In this document: positions 43,120 to 50,296 of the stretch, one piece after another
How positions within the stretch are numbered: the stretch's first letter is position 1
Layout of the letters: the number at the start of each line of letters is the position of its first letter
NCBI RefSeq assembly: GCF_003992615.1
Contig: NZ_RZMY01000003.1
Span: 2,501-66,500, forward strand
Length of the DNA: 64,000 nucleotides
Reading direction: 5' to 3'
Origin: Flagellimonas beolgyonensis
GTDB taxonomy: Bacteria; Bacteroidota; Bacteroidia; Flavobacteriales; Flavobacteriaceae
Program-made: the position numbers and the translations under genes
Notes under the pieces: model-generated
Told to the model about the DNA's origin: nothing
Databases searched by the model: none
Seen by the model: only the letters and a program-made list of their open reading frames with translations

Positions 43120-43243
43120 TTGTATTACAATATAAAAGTATATCATTTTATATTATTTCACAACATTTTTATGTATTGTATTTTGCTATAGAATTAATGC
43201 ATCAATTGTAATACGTTACAAATTCCTATTACAAAGTAATAGG
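43120..43243. promoter_or_regulatory. Palindromic operators between the divergent genes
   Basis: Three inverted repeats in the 159-bp divergent region: TTGTA-T-TACAA (43120-43130), TTGTAA-TACG-TTACAA (43206-43221) and CCTATTAC-AAA-GTAATAGG (43225-43243). The TTGTA half-site repeats, as expected for an HTH repressor binding at both promoters. Binding by the XRE protein is inferred. Confidence 0.55.
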
Positions 43244-43263
43244 TTGGTGTATCATTTTCCGTT

Positions 43264-43458
43264 ATGAACCGTATCAAGGAAGTTTTAAAACAACAGGGCA
43301 GGACCCAAACTTGGCTGGCAGAGCAAATCGGCAAAAGCTATGTGGTGGTCACCAATTACTGCAACAACAATACCCAGCCCAGCATTCCCGTACTTCGCGA
43401 CATTGCTAAAGTACTGGACGTAGATGTTCGCGAACTTTTGGTGCCTACGAAACCCTAA
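43264..43458 (+). CDS. XRE-family (Cro/CI) transcription regulator
   Basis: 64 residues, all one HTH_3 domain: MNRIKEVLKQQGRTQTWLAEQIGKSYVVVTNYCNNNTQPSIPVLRDIAKVLDVDVRELLVPTKP. The helix-turn-helix is at QTWLAEQIGKSYVVVTNYC (about 15-33). Small XRE proteins of this type act as autoregulators or control divergent genes. It starts 21 bp after palindromic operators and is divergent from the 97-residue hypothetical gene, which it probably controls. Start ATG at 43264. A repeat block follows the stop. Confidence 0.93.
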   Translation: MNRIKEVLKQQGRTQTWLAEQIGKSYVVVTNYCNNNTQPSIPVLRDIAKVLDVDVRELLVPTKP

Positions 43459-43462
43459 AATT

Positions 43463-43648
43463 TTGTCCTGTCGAGCGCAGTCGAGACATCGGTGAGAAAT
43501 CCCAACCTCTAACAGATTTCTCAATCGTCACTGTGTTCCTCATTTCGAAATGACCAACGGAATGTCATTTCGAACCGACTAGAGGGAGTGTGAGAAATCT
43601 CAACTGCAATTAGATTTCTCAGTCGTTGCACTCCTTCGAAATGACAAC
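43463..43648. repeat. 98-bp palindromic repeat, block 1
   Basis: A two-unit, partly decayed copy of the repeat with arms GTCATTTCGAACCGAC...GTGAGAAATC and AGATTTCTCA...TCGAAATGAC. A CGAGCGCAGTCGAGAC start variant replaces the first arm. It fills the space between the XRE gene and the next CDS at 43711. Confidence 0.8.
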
Positions 43649-43710
43649 CCAACACCACTTGCAAGAGTAATTGCAAAACTGTATTTTCAACCCAACGCAT
43701 AACCGCAACT

Positions 43711-44208
43711 ATGAAAAATACCCTTTTGTTGGGCCTTCTTGTTTTTATGGCCCTAAGTACGCTACAAGCGCAACAAACTCCTACCTCTCCAAAACCCATC
43801 GACATGAAGATAAACCTACTGGGCTACCGTTTTTTCCAAGATGGAGAACGCCTCAACTGGCGCGAACTGGAAGCGGCCACCGTGGCCGTGGAGGAAGCCA
43901 ACCAATTGATTAAAAGAGCAAAATCACAACGCACCTTTTCCAATGTTTTGGCCTTTGTGGGCGGTGGTTTTATCGGCGTGCCCTTGGGTCAGCAATCGGC
44001 GAACCGTGACCCCAATTGGGAACTGGCCTATATTGGCGGCGCCATTGCTGTTGTTAGTTTCCATTTGTCTTTTAGGGCCTTTAACAACGTCAACAAAGGC
44101 GTGGACACCTACAATATGGCCATTGCACCCTCCACCAGTTACCGCTTTCAACCCGAAGTGTTTGTGATCAACAACCAAAACGGGTTTGGGCTTTCGGTGC
44201 GGTTTTAG
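43711..44208 (+). CDS. Hypothetical exported protein
   Basis: 165 residues with a signal peptide (MKNTLLLGLLVFMALSTLQAQ). A short N-terminal region (INLLGYRFFQDGERLNWRELE) is followed by a helix (AVEEANQLIKRAKSQRT), a glycine-rich membrane hairpin (FVGGGFIGVPLG and YIGGAIAVVSFHLSF) and a tail ending GFGLSVRF. The pattern recalls flavobacterial outer-membrane or membrane-associated proteins of unknown function. It is surrounded by repeat blocks 1 and 2 and has no operon partner. Confidence 0.6.
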   Translation: MKNTLLLGLLVFMALSTLQAQQTPTSPKPIDMKINLLGYRFFQDGERLNWRELEAATVAVEEANQLIKRAKSQRTFSNVLAFVGGGFIGVPLGQQSANRDPNWELAYIGGAIAVVSFHLSFRAFNNVNKGVDTYNMAIAPSTSYRFQPEVFVINNQNGFGLSVRF

Positions 44209-44225
44209 AATGGCACTTTCATTCC

Positions 44226-44610
44226 CTGTCCTGTCTAGCGCAGTCGAGACATCGGTAAAAAATCCAAACCTCTAACAGATTTCTCAATCGTCACTTGGTG
44301 CCTCATATTGAAATGACCAACGGAACGTCATTTCGAACCGACCAGAGGGAGCGTGAGAAATCCCAACCTCAAACAGATTTCTCAATCGTCATTTGGTGCC
44401 TCATATCGAAATGACCAACGGAACGTCATTTCGAACCGACTAAAGGGAGCGTGAGAAATCCCAATCTCAAACAGATTTCTCAATCGTCACTGCGTTCCTC
44501 ATGTCGAAATGACCAATCGAACGTCATTTCGAACCGACCATGAGGAGCGTGAGAAATCTCAAATATAAAGAATCAGATTTCTCGGTCGCTACGCTCCCTT
44601 GAAATGACAA
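44226..44610. repeat. 98-bp palindromic repeat, block 2
   Basis: Four units, with the GTCATTTCGAACC arm at 44327, 44425 and 44523, exactly 98 bp apart. Each unit is an imperfect hairpin (GTCATTTCGA.../...TCGAAATGAC and GAGAAATC/GATTTCTC). This is the content of the gap 44209-44697 apart from ~90 bp of leader before the next small gene. Confidence 0.9.
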
Positions 44611-44697
44611 ACTCGGAACATTCCTAAAATAATTGCTTTTTTCTGTATCCTTTTGGTGGCTATTGGGTCTCCCTTACAAACCTTAAATAATATACCT

Positions 44698-44814
44698 ATG
44701 AATACCTGTGTTTGTACCGATTGTAAATGCACCCAATGTGATTGCGGCGATTGCAAGGCTGCCCAATGCAGCTGCACCCAATGCGACTGCCCCGATTGTG
44801 CGTGCTGCAACTAA
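44698..44814 (+). CDS. Metallothionein-like 38-residue Cys-rich protein
   Basis: A 38-residue frame with 14 cysteines (37%), nearly all in CxC and CxxC spacing, and two similar halves: CTDCKCTQCDCGDCK and CSCTQCDCPDCACC. There is no aromatic residue and no histidine. This composition is that of a metallothionein or similar soft-metal chelator, but it does not match the classical bacterial SmtA. Start ATG at 44698, stop TAA at 44814. A terminator follows, then a sigma-factor gene whose product also has extra CC and CxxC pairs; a shared role in metal or thiol stress is inferred. Confidence 0.72.
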   Translation: MNTCVCTDCKCTQCDCGDCKAAQCSCTQCDCPDCACCN

Positions 44815-44819
44815 ACCCT

Positions 44820-44848
44820 AAAAGGCCGGCCCAAAGGTTGGCCTTTTT
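44820..44848 (+). terminator. Intrinsic terminator between the Cys-rich gene and the sigma factor
   Basis: AAAAGGCC (44820-44827) pairs with GGCCTTTT (44840-44847), followed by T. It lies 6 bp after the stop of the metallothionein-like gene and 14 bp before the sigma-factor start, so the sigma gene either reads through or has its own promoter. Confidence 0.75.
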
Positions 44849-44861
44849 GTACCTTAGTAAC

Positions 44862-45383
44862 ATGAACACCCAAGAAATCCATCAAAAATATGGCGACCCA
44901 TTGTATTTCTTTATCCTGAAACGGGTTCGGGATGAAGCGGTGGCCCATGATGTGTTTCAAAACACTTTTGTAAAGATCCACAACAACCTGGATCAACTTA
45001 AAGATCCGCAGAAAGTACGCTCATGGGTCTTTCAAATAGCCCGCAATGAAATTATTGATCTGGTGGCCTCGGAAAGTAAGTTCGTGCCCCAAAAAAGGGA
45101 ACTTAAGGACAAATCCGATACCCAGGGGATGAGCCCTTGTTGTTTTAATCGGTTTATGGAAGAGCTGCCGCAGAACTACAAACAAACCCTGCAACTGGTT
45201 TATGTTCAGGGCAAAAAACAACAAGAGGCCGCCGATGTGCTTGGCTTAAGTTTGGCCAATGTAAAGGCCCATATTCGAAGGGCAAAGGAACTTTTAAAGA
45301 CCCGTTTTGTTACGTGTTGCCAATACCAATTGGATGCCTCGGGCAAGTTGGTGGGCGAACCGGACTGCGCACATTGTGGGTGA
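44862..45383 (+). CDS. SigZ-type ECF sigma factor with cysteine-rich C-terminus
   Basis: 173 residues. Region 2 is DPLYFFILKRVRDEAVAHDVFQNTFVKIHNNL...KVRSWVFQIARNEIIDL (about 12-67), region 4 is LPQNYKQTLQLVYVQGKKQQEAADVLGLSLANVKAHIRRAKELLK (about 102-146). Between them is SPCCFNRF (Cys93, Cys94), and the tail TCCQYQLDASGKLVGEPDCAHCG adds Cys152, 153, 169 and 172. This CC...CC-CxxC set is typical of SigZ-like ECF factors, which carry no anti-sigma gene; the cysteines could bind metal and switch activity (inference). The true start is the ATG at 44862. The nearest gene is metallothionein-like. Confidence 0.85.
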   Translation: MNTQEIHQKYGDPLYFFILKRVRDEAVAHDVFQNTFVKIHNNLDQLKDPQKVRSWVFQIARNEIIDLVASESKFVPQKRELKDKSDTQGMSPCCFNRFMEELPQNYKQTLQLVYVQGKKQQEAADVLGLSLANVKAHIRRAKELLKTRFVTCCQYQLDASGKLVGEPDCAHCG

Positions 45384-45400
45384 ACTTCTTCTCCCTGTTT

Positions 45401-45469
45401 TTAAAACACTTTCTTTACTGCTTCAATCGTCCGGTCCAAATCAGCATAGCTGAGGGCATCGTTTAATAA
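45401..45469 (-). pseudogene. Detached, diverged copy of the hemL 3' end
   Basis: The minus strand reads ...[23 protein letters not shown] and then a stop at 45403-45401. It matches the last residues of intact HemL ([24 protein letters not shown]) in about 17 of 23 positions and ~77% of nucleotides. Beyond this the frame runs into a repeat unit. No start or upstream gene part is present, so it is a relic. It lies 720 bp downstream of the intact hemL stop, beyond the GIY-YIG gene and its repeats. Confidence 0.85.
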
Positions 45470-45747
45470 AGAGATTTTTCATTCGTTGCACTCCTTCGAA
45501 ATGACCAAAACAACGTCATTTCGAACCGACCATAGGGAGCGTGAGAAATCCCAACCTCAAACAGATTTCTCAATCGTCACTGCGTTCCTCATGTCGAAAT
45601 GACCAATCGAACGTCATTTCGAACCGACCAAAGGGAGGGTGAGAAATCTCAACCACAAATAGATTTCTCAATCGTCACTGCGTTCCTCATGTCGAAATGA
45701 CCAATCGAACGTCATTTCGAACCGACCGAAGGGAGCGTGAGAAATCT
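45470..45747. repeat. 98-bp palindromic repeat, block 3
   Basis: Three units, with the GTCATTTCGAACC arm at 45515, 45613 and 45711, exactly 98 bp apart. The block starts at the edge of the hemL relic and ends in the stop codon of the GIY-YIG gene; the TAG stop is made partly from the repeat's AGATTTC arm. Confidence 0.9.
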
Positions 45748-46045
45748 ACACCATCTCATTGTTCAAAAATTCCCAGTTAGGGTTAAAGTTGGAAATCAAC
45801 CTATCTTTCTTTTCCCTTCTCCATTTCTTGAGTTCCTTTTCTCGGGCTATGGCCATTTCAATGGAATCAAACCGTTCATAGTACACCAGATGAATACAAT
45901 TGTACCGCCCAGCAAATGATTTCTTGGCGTTTTGACTATCGAATTGGTGTTGGGAAAGTCTGTCTTGAATATTATTGGTCACCCCAATGTACAGCACACT
46001 TTTATTTTGGTTGGTTGTGATGTAAACAAAATAAGGCGATAACAT
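45746..46045 (-). CDS. GIY-YIG nuclease family protein
   Basis: 99 residues starting MLSPYFVYITTNQ, with the catalytic GIY-YIG signature in FVYIT...SVLYIGVTNN (Tyr8, Tyr19, Ile20, Gly21), Arg29 in QDRL, and Glu in REKELKKWRREKK. The fold and length match the small single-domain GIY-YIG family (YhbQ/UPF0213-like), DNA nucleases of uncertain role. The gene sits exactly between two blocks of the 98-bp palindromic repeat, with its stop inside one block and its start 10-15 bp from the other, next to a split hemL. This recalls the pairing of REP repeats and RAYT transposases, but with a different nuclease. Confidence 0.9.
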   Translation of the reverse strand: MLSPYFVYITTNQNKSVLYIGVTNNIQDRLSQHQFDSQNAKKSFAGRYNCIHLVYYERFDSIEMAIAREKELKKWRREKKDRLISNFNPNWEFLNNEMV

Positions 46046-46055
46046 AATTTGAAAG

Positions 46056-46186
46056 TGTTAGATTTCTCAGTCGCTACGCTTCTTCGAAATGACCAAAACA
46101 ACGTCATTTCGAACCGACCAGAGGGAGTATGAGAAATCTCAACCACAAATAGATTTCTCAGTCGCTACGCTCCTTCGAAATGACAT
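46056..46186. repeat. 98-bp palindromic repeat, block 4
   Basis: One full unit plus a half unit, starting GTTAGATTTCTCAGTCGCTACGC about 10 bp upstream of the GIY-YIG start and ending TCGAAATGACATC 7 bp before the hemL stop codon. It lies between the GIY-YIG gene and intact hemL. Confidence 0.88.
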
Positions 46187-46192
46187 CGACCA

Positions 46193-47470
46193 TTAGAAAA
46201 CTTTCCCCACGGCCTCAATGGTCTTATCCAAATCGGCATAGCTGAGAGCATCGCTTAAAAAGTAGCTTTCAAAGGCCGAAGGGGGCAAATACACCCCATT
46301 GTCCAACATCCCGTGGAAGTATTTCTTAAACATATCGTTGTTGCCCTTGGCCGCACTGGAAAAATCCACCACGGGCTCGTCCGTAAAGTGCACGGAAATC
46401 ATACTGCCAAAACGGTTGATCTGGTGGGTCACCCCTTTTTCCGTCAATACTTCGGCAATCCCCTTGTGCAAGTATTCGGTTTTTTCCGCCAAGCTGGTAA
46501 ACACTTCGGGGCGGTTGTACAGTTCAGTGAGCATAGCCAGTCCGGCACTCATGGCCAAGGGGTTACCACTCAAGGTACCCGCTTGGTACACGGGGCCTTC
46601 CGGTGCCAAATGCGCCATGATCTCGGCTCGGGCCGCAAATGCCCCCACGGGCAGTCCGCCCCCGATCACTTTTCCGAACATCACAATATCGGCGTTCACG
46701 CCCAAGGCTTCCTGTGCGCCTCCTCTGCCCAAACGGAAGCCGGTCATCACCTCATCGAACAACAACAAAATGCCCTCGCGGGTGCAGATGTCGCGTAGCC
46801 CTTCCACAAAACCGTCTTGGGGCACAATGCAGCCCATGTTGCCCGCTACGGGCTCCAAAATAATCGCCGCGATCTCGCCTTGGTTGGCGTCCACCAAGGC
46901 CTGTACACTGCCCAGGTCGTTGTAAGTGGCCAATAAGGTGTCCTTGGCCGTGCCTTGGGTGACCCCGGGACTGTTGGGACTGCCAAAGGTAACGGCCCCG
47001 CTCCCCGCCTGTATCAAAAACGAGTCGGAGTGGCCGTGGTAGCAGCCCGCAAATTTGATGATCTTGTCCTTGCCCGTGTACCCGCGCGCGAGGCGCACCG
47101 CACTCATACAGGCTTCGGTACCACTGTTCACAAAGCGGATCTTGTCGATGTTCGGCACCATGGAAACCGCCAATTGGGCCAGTTCGGTCTCAATTTCGGT
47201 GGGCATCCCGAAGGAAGTGCCCTTTTTGGCCTTTTCCACCACGGCGTTGATCACGGGTTCGTAGGCATGACCCAAGATCAGCGGCCCCCACGAGGCAATG
47301 TAATCGATGAGTTGGTTGCCATCCACATCGTAGAGGTAGGCACCCTTGGCCTCCTTTACAAAAATGGGGTCGCCCCCTACCGCTTTAAACGCCCGAACGG
47401 GTGAGTTTACGCCTCCTGGAATGTATTTTTTGGCCTCTGCGAACAAGGCACTGCTGCGTTGGTAGATCAT
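46193..47470 (-). CDS. hemL: Glutamate-1-semialdehyde 2,1-aminomutase
   Basis: Converts glutamate-1-semialdehyde to 5-aminolevulinate in heme synthesis. 425 residues. The fold-type I PLP enzyme shows [16 protein letters not shown] (about 114-129), the [11 protein letters not shown] active-site Asp segment and the PLP-binding lysine in [16 protein letters not shown] near 265. The C-terminus [20 protein letters not shown] closes the gene. The start ATG at 47470 fits the conserved [26 protein letters not shown]. Its 3' end was evidently involved in a rearrangement: a diverged copy of its last codons lies 720 bp downstream beyond a repeat-GIY-YIG unit. Confidence 0.97.
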   Translation of the reverse strand: MIYQRSSALFAEAKKYIPGGVNSPVRAFKAVGGDPIFVKEAKGAYLYDVDGNQLIDYIASWGPLILGHAYEPVINAVVEKAKKGTSFGMPTEIETELAQLAVSMVPNIDKIRFVNSGTEACMSAVRLARGYTGKDKIIKFAGCYHGHSDSFLIQAGSGAVTFGSPNSPGVTQGTAKDTLLATYNDLGSVQALVDANQGEIAAIILEPVAGNMGCIVPQDGFVEGLRDICTREGILLLFDEVMTGFRLGRGGAQEALGVNADIVMFGKVIGGGLPVGAFAARAEIMAHLAPEGPVYQAGTLSGNPLAMSAGLAMLTELYNRPEVFTSLAEKTEYLHKGIAEVLTEKGVTHQINRFGSMISVHFTDEPVVDFSSAAKGNNDMFKKYFHGMLDNGVYLPPSAFESYFLSDALSYADLDKTIEAVGKVF

Positions 47471-47812
47471 AGTACGTATTGTATCCTGTCATTCCCGCGA
47501 AGGCGGGAATCTATTTTTTGTTATGGATTCCGCATCGTGCTTCGACTACGCTCAGCAGCCGTGCGGAATGACAATTGAGCCGCAAAGGTACGTATCCTGC
47601 TAATTCCTTGGAAGTGGTTTTTTGTCACTTCGAGTGGGTTCCTGAGCGGGTTCCTGAGCGGAGTCGAAGGAAAAGCGAGAAGGGCTGATGGTGAAAACCA
47701 GTTCTCGATACACCTTGATCCCTAGATCAAGCCACTCGAACTGACCACTTTTTTTGAAAATATTCGCAATGAATTTAGACCCCTCGACTGCGCTCAGAAT
47801 GATAAAAAGAAA
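47471..47812. repeat. Intergenic repeat cluster upstream of hemL
   Basis: The 342-bp gap contains GTCATTCCCGCGAAGGCGGGAATC (47488-47511), CTTCGACTACGCTCAGCAGCCGTGCGG (about 47539-47565), GAGCGG-type tandem pieces (TTCCTGAGCGG twice near 47640-47660) and a further CTCGACTGCGCTCAGAATGA. These are short REP-like palindromes of several families, not genes. A TACCTTTG on the minus strand (47590-47583) could be a -7 element of hemL. Confidence 0.7.
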
Positions 47813-48655
47813 CTACTGTGCCCTTCGGATGTTAAGTACCTGCCCAATGGAAATGATATTGTCTTCCAAGTTGTTGAGGCGCTTGATCTCGTCCACCGAA
47901 ACATCGTACTTACGGGAAATGGCATAAAGGGTCTCCCCCTGCTCCACGGTATGCGTGGTGACTTCGTAGGTCTTGGGTTCCCGAACCATGGAAAGGCCAC
48001 TGTCCACGACGGCCTCATCGTATTGGTGCAGGTTGTAGCGCTCAATCAGGGCAATCAACTTTTGGGGGTACTTTTTATCGGTGGCATAGCCCGCCTCCCG
48101 AAGTCCGTGCGCCCATTTTTTATAATCGTCCCGACGGTAATTGAACAAAAAGGCATAGCGCGACCGAGTGGATAAAAAGATACTGTGGTCGCGAAAGCTG
48201 TACATGGGGTGGTTGTATTTTCGGAAACATTCGCCCTTGGCGTCGTCGTCATGAAAATCGAATTCGCCCTCCCAACCCGTATGACATTTGATCCCGAAAT
48301 GGTTGTTGGTTTTCAGGGTGAGTTCCCCGCGCCCGGAACCGCTTTCCAAAATACCCTGCGCCAAGGTAATACTGGCCGGAATGCCAAAGGCACGCATTTC
48401 GTACTGGGCAATCTCGGCAAAGGTTTTGATGTATTCTTCGGTATCGGTTATGGGGAAACGTTCAAAACGGCCCGTATCCTCGGGCATGGGAAACAGATCA
48501 GGGTTCTCGCTATCGGTGTTGGTCGACACAGTGGGTCGATTTTCCGATCGGGAGATTTCGGGACCCCCATTCCGTTGGGTACTTCTTCGTTTTTTGGCAC
48601 CACAGCCGGTGAGCAAAAGGGCCACCAAAATTGCATATCCTACTCGTTTGATCAT
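47813..48655 (-). CDS. Glucosaminidase (peptidoglycan hydrolase) lipoprotein with LysM
   Basis: 280 residues starting MIKRVGYAILVALLLTGCG, a lipoprotein signal. The Ser/Asn-rich linker leads to the glucosaminidase domain (about 70-215): IPASITLAQGILESGSGRGELTLKTNNHFGIKCH has the catalytic Glu and the NNHFGIK motif; FDFHDDDAKGECFRKYNHPMYSFRDHSIFL follows. The C-terminal LysM (HTVEQGETLYAISRKYDVSVDEIKRLNNLEDNIISIGQVLNIRR) binds glycan strands. Cell-wall hydrolase anchored in the outer membrane. Its start overlaps by 4 bp the stop of the upstream ACC deaminase-like gene, so the two are co-transcribed. Confidence 0.93.
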   Translation of the reverse strand: MIKRVGYAILVALLLTGCGAKKRRSTQRNGGPEISRSENRPTVSTNTDSENPDLFPMPEDTGRFERFPITDTEEYIKTFAEIAQYEMRAFGIPASITLAQGILESGSGRGELTLKTNNHFGIKCHTGWEGEFDFHDDDAKGECFRKYNHPMYSFRDHSIFLSTRSRYAFLFNYRRDDYKKWAHGLREAGYATDKKYPQKLIALIERYNLHQYDEAVVDSGLSMVREPKTYEVTTHTVEQGETLYAISRKYDVSVDEIKRLNNLEDNIISIGQVLNIRRAQ

Positions 48656-49557
48656 ACGTCCAAAAGCGGTAAATTTTTCTTTTTCAGTACCAGATTCATC
48701 CCCTGAATGCCCTGTAATCCGCCGGTATGGATGGCCAAGATTTTGGTATTTTGGGGGAAAACGTCCTGATTTACAAGGTCAAAAATACCAAAAAGGAGCT
48801 TTCCTGTGTAAATTGGATCCAAAGGAATTTTAGTTTGCGCTTTAAAATGGTTGATGAAGTCCACCAATTCGCGGTCCACTTTGGCATAGCCGCCAAAATG
48901 ATAATCGGTGACCAACCGCCAATTCTCTCGCGTGGTCCATCGGCTGATTTCTTCCGTTAAAAAATCCCCTTTCAGTGCTGGAAATCCCCACACCTGCTGA
49001 TGGGGTTGGGCCGAATTGATGAGTCCAGCCACCGTGCCGCCCGTGCCTACTGTACAGCAAATATTATCGAATTGGGCGTCGGCGTCGGTCACAATTTCTT
49101 CGCAACCTTGCACGGCCAAGGCATTGGTGCCGCCTTCTGGGACCAGATAAAAATTGCCAAATCGGTCCTTCAAGTGATGCAGGAAATCCAGTTCATTTTT
49201 CAATCGGTAATCGCTTCGGGACACAAAATGGAACTGCATCCCATGTTCGTGGGCCAGTTTTAGGGTAGGATTGTCTTGCCAGGTATTTGCCAATTCGTCC
49301 CCGCGGATTACCCCAATAGTGTTGAAGCCTTGTTCGTGACCCACACAAGCCATGACCGCAATATGGTTGGAAAAGGCCCCACCAAAGGTGAGCAGTGTTC
49401 GCTGCCCCAATTTTTGGGCTTCCAGCAGGTTGTATTTCAGCTTGCGGTATTTGTTGCCCGAGATCAACGGATGGATGGTATCTTCCCGTTTGATATGGAG
49501 CGTTACGCCCTTTTCTCGTAGTAAGGGCACATCAATATGCTGATTGGGGGTGTTCAA
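48652..49557 (-). CDS. ACC deaminase/D-cysteine desulfhydrase-like PLP enzyme
   Basis: 301 residues of the tryptophan-synthase-beta fold. The PLP-Lys is in ISGNKYRKLKYNLLEAQ (about 34-48), the Ser/Asn nucleophile stretch in LLTFGGAFSNHIAVMACVGHEQGF, and the phosphate-binding glycine loop in VGTGGTVAGLI. The family degrades 1-aminocyclopropane-1-carboxylate or D-cysteine; the exact substrate cannot be fixed from sequence. It overlaps the next gene (a glucosaminidase lipoprotein) by 4 bp, and the BlaR1-like gene upstream is only 9 bp away. Confidence 0.9.
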   Translation of the reverse strand: MNTPNQHIDVPLLREKGVTLHIKREDTIHPLISGNKYRKLKYNLLEAQKLGQRTLLTFGGAFSNHIAVMACVGHEQGFNTIGVIRGDELANTWQDNPTLKLAHEHGMQFHFVSRSDYRLKNELDFLHHLKDRFGNFYLVPEGGTNALAVQGCEEIVTDADAQFDNICCTVGTGGTVAGLINSAQPHQQVWGFPALKGDFLTEEISRWTTRENWRLVTDYHFGGYAKVDRELVDFINHFKAQTKIPLDPIYTGKLLFGIFDLVNQDVFPQNTKILAIHTGGLQGIQGMNLVLKKKNLPLLDV

Positions 49558-49566
49558 AGTGAATGC

Positions 49567-49896
49567 TTATCGCGTCAGGTACTGCAAAAAACCAAACCGT
49601 TTCCGTTTGGAAAGATACTGCATATCCCGCTCATTGGCATAGGCCTCGCGTTCAAAACTGATGTTCTGATAGGCTCGGTAGCTGTCCAGATACATGGCGG
49701 TACGCAACAGCCATTCCGAAAAATAAAGGATGTAGAAAGGAACAAGTAACAGTTCCCGCTGCTGCCGAAGATGGATGCGCTCGTGGTTGATGAGCACGTC
49801 ATCGGTGCGCAGGGCACCTTCCTTCAGGATGATGAAGGGCCAAAGGGAAAGGCCCACATAATTTTTATAAAAGAAATGTTTAAAAATGAGTATCAC
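49567..49896 (-). CDS. Small membrane protein with HExxH motif
   Basis: 109 residues. A hydrophobic stretch (about 10-30, YVGLSLWPFIILKEGAL) and a second (about 50-65, LLLVPFYILYFSEWLL) flank the motif INHERIHLRQQREL with His38, Glu39, His42, an HExxH zinc signature. The rest (FEREAYANERDMQYL) has the acid-rich end seen in M56/BlaR1-type peptidase fragments. It may be a stand-alone metallopeptidase-like protein. The first ATG (49896) follows a TATATTTG -7 element (49928-49921) by about 25 bp. It lies 9 bp before the ACC deaminase-like gene and may be in the same operon. Confidence 0.7.
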   Translation of the reverse strand: MILIFKHFFYKNYVGLSLWPFIILKEGALRTDDVLINHERIHLRQQRELLLVPFYILYFSEWLLRTAMYLDSYRAYQNISFEREAYANERDMQYLSKRKRFGFLQYLTR

Positions 49897-49920
49897 TTAA
49901 AAACTATCATCGGTTTCCTA

Positions 49921-49928
49921 CAAATATA
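49921..49928 (-). promoter_or_regulatory. -7 element upstream of the HExxH-protein operon
   Basis: TATATTTG on the minus strand (49928-49921), 25 bp upstream of the gene start at 49896. No clear -33 TTG lies at the right distance, so the element is only partly supported. Confidence 0.5.
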
Positions 49929-50069
49929 ACCGCCCAAAGTATTCCATACGGCATTGCCCCGATAATTCGATCAACAATTTCGGTGAATAACCCAATGTTG
50001 CCAAAATCTTAAAACGCTGGCAACATGTTCGGGAAAGCCGTAACTTTAGGTTGCGAAACGGGTGAATAG

Positions 50070-50231
50070 ATGAAAGAACGCATTCCCTTGGAAGAGGGGG
50101 ATTATTACTTTTCGGAAGAGGGATATCGGGTATTTACGGAGCAATACCTCCTAAAACGGGGGTACTGCTGCGAAAGCGGTTGCCGCCATTGTCCGTACGG
50201 ATACAACGCAAAGACCAATTCGCGGAGCTGA
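50070..50231 (+). CDS. DUF5522 family protein
   Basis: A 53-residue protein starting MKERIPLEEGDYYFSEEGY and then RVFTEQYLLKRGYCCESGCRHCPYG: the CCxxGCRHCPYG cluster is the signature of the DUF5522 family, conserved in Bacteroidota and probably a metal-binding (zinc or iron) protein. Start ATG at 50070, stop TGA at 50231. It is small and would be missed by a 60-residue cutoff. Its downstream neighbour is a DUF4136 lipoprotein 65 bp away. Function unknown. Confidence 0.9.
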   Translation: MKERIPLEEGDYYFSEEGYRVFTEQYLLKRGYCCESGCRHCPYGYNAKTNSRS

Positions 50232-50296
50232 ACACCCTATTCGGCACAATATTTGTGCATTTTTTAGTGAAATCTCAAGAATTTAAAAAAAGTACT

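Noticed and set aside
43463-46186. CRISPR array made of the 98-bp units
   Set aside because: Units have no unique spacers; the variable part is only a few bases and the repeats are inverted hairpins.
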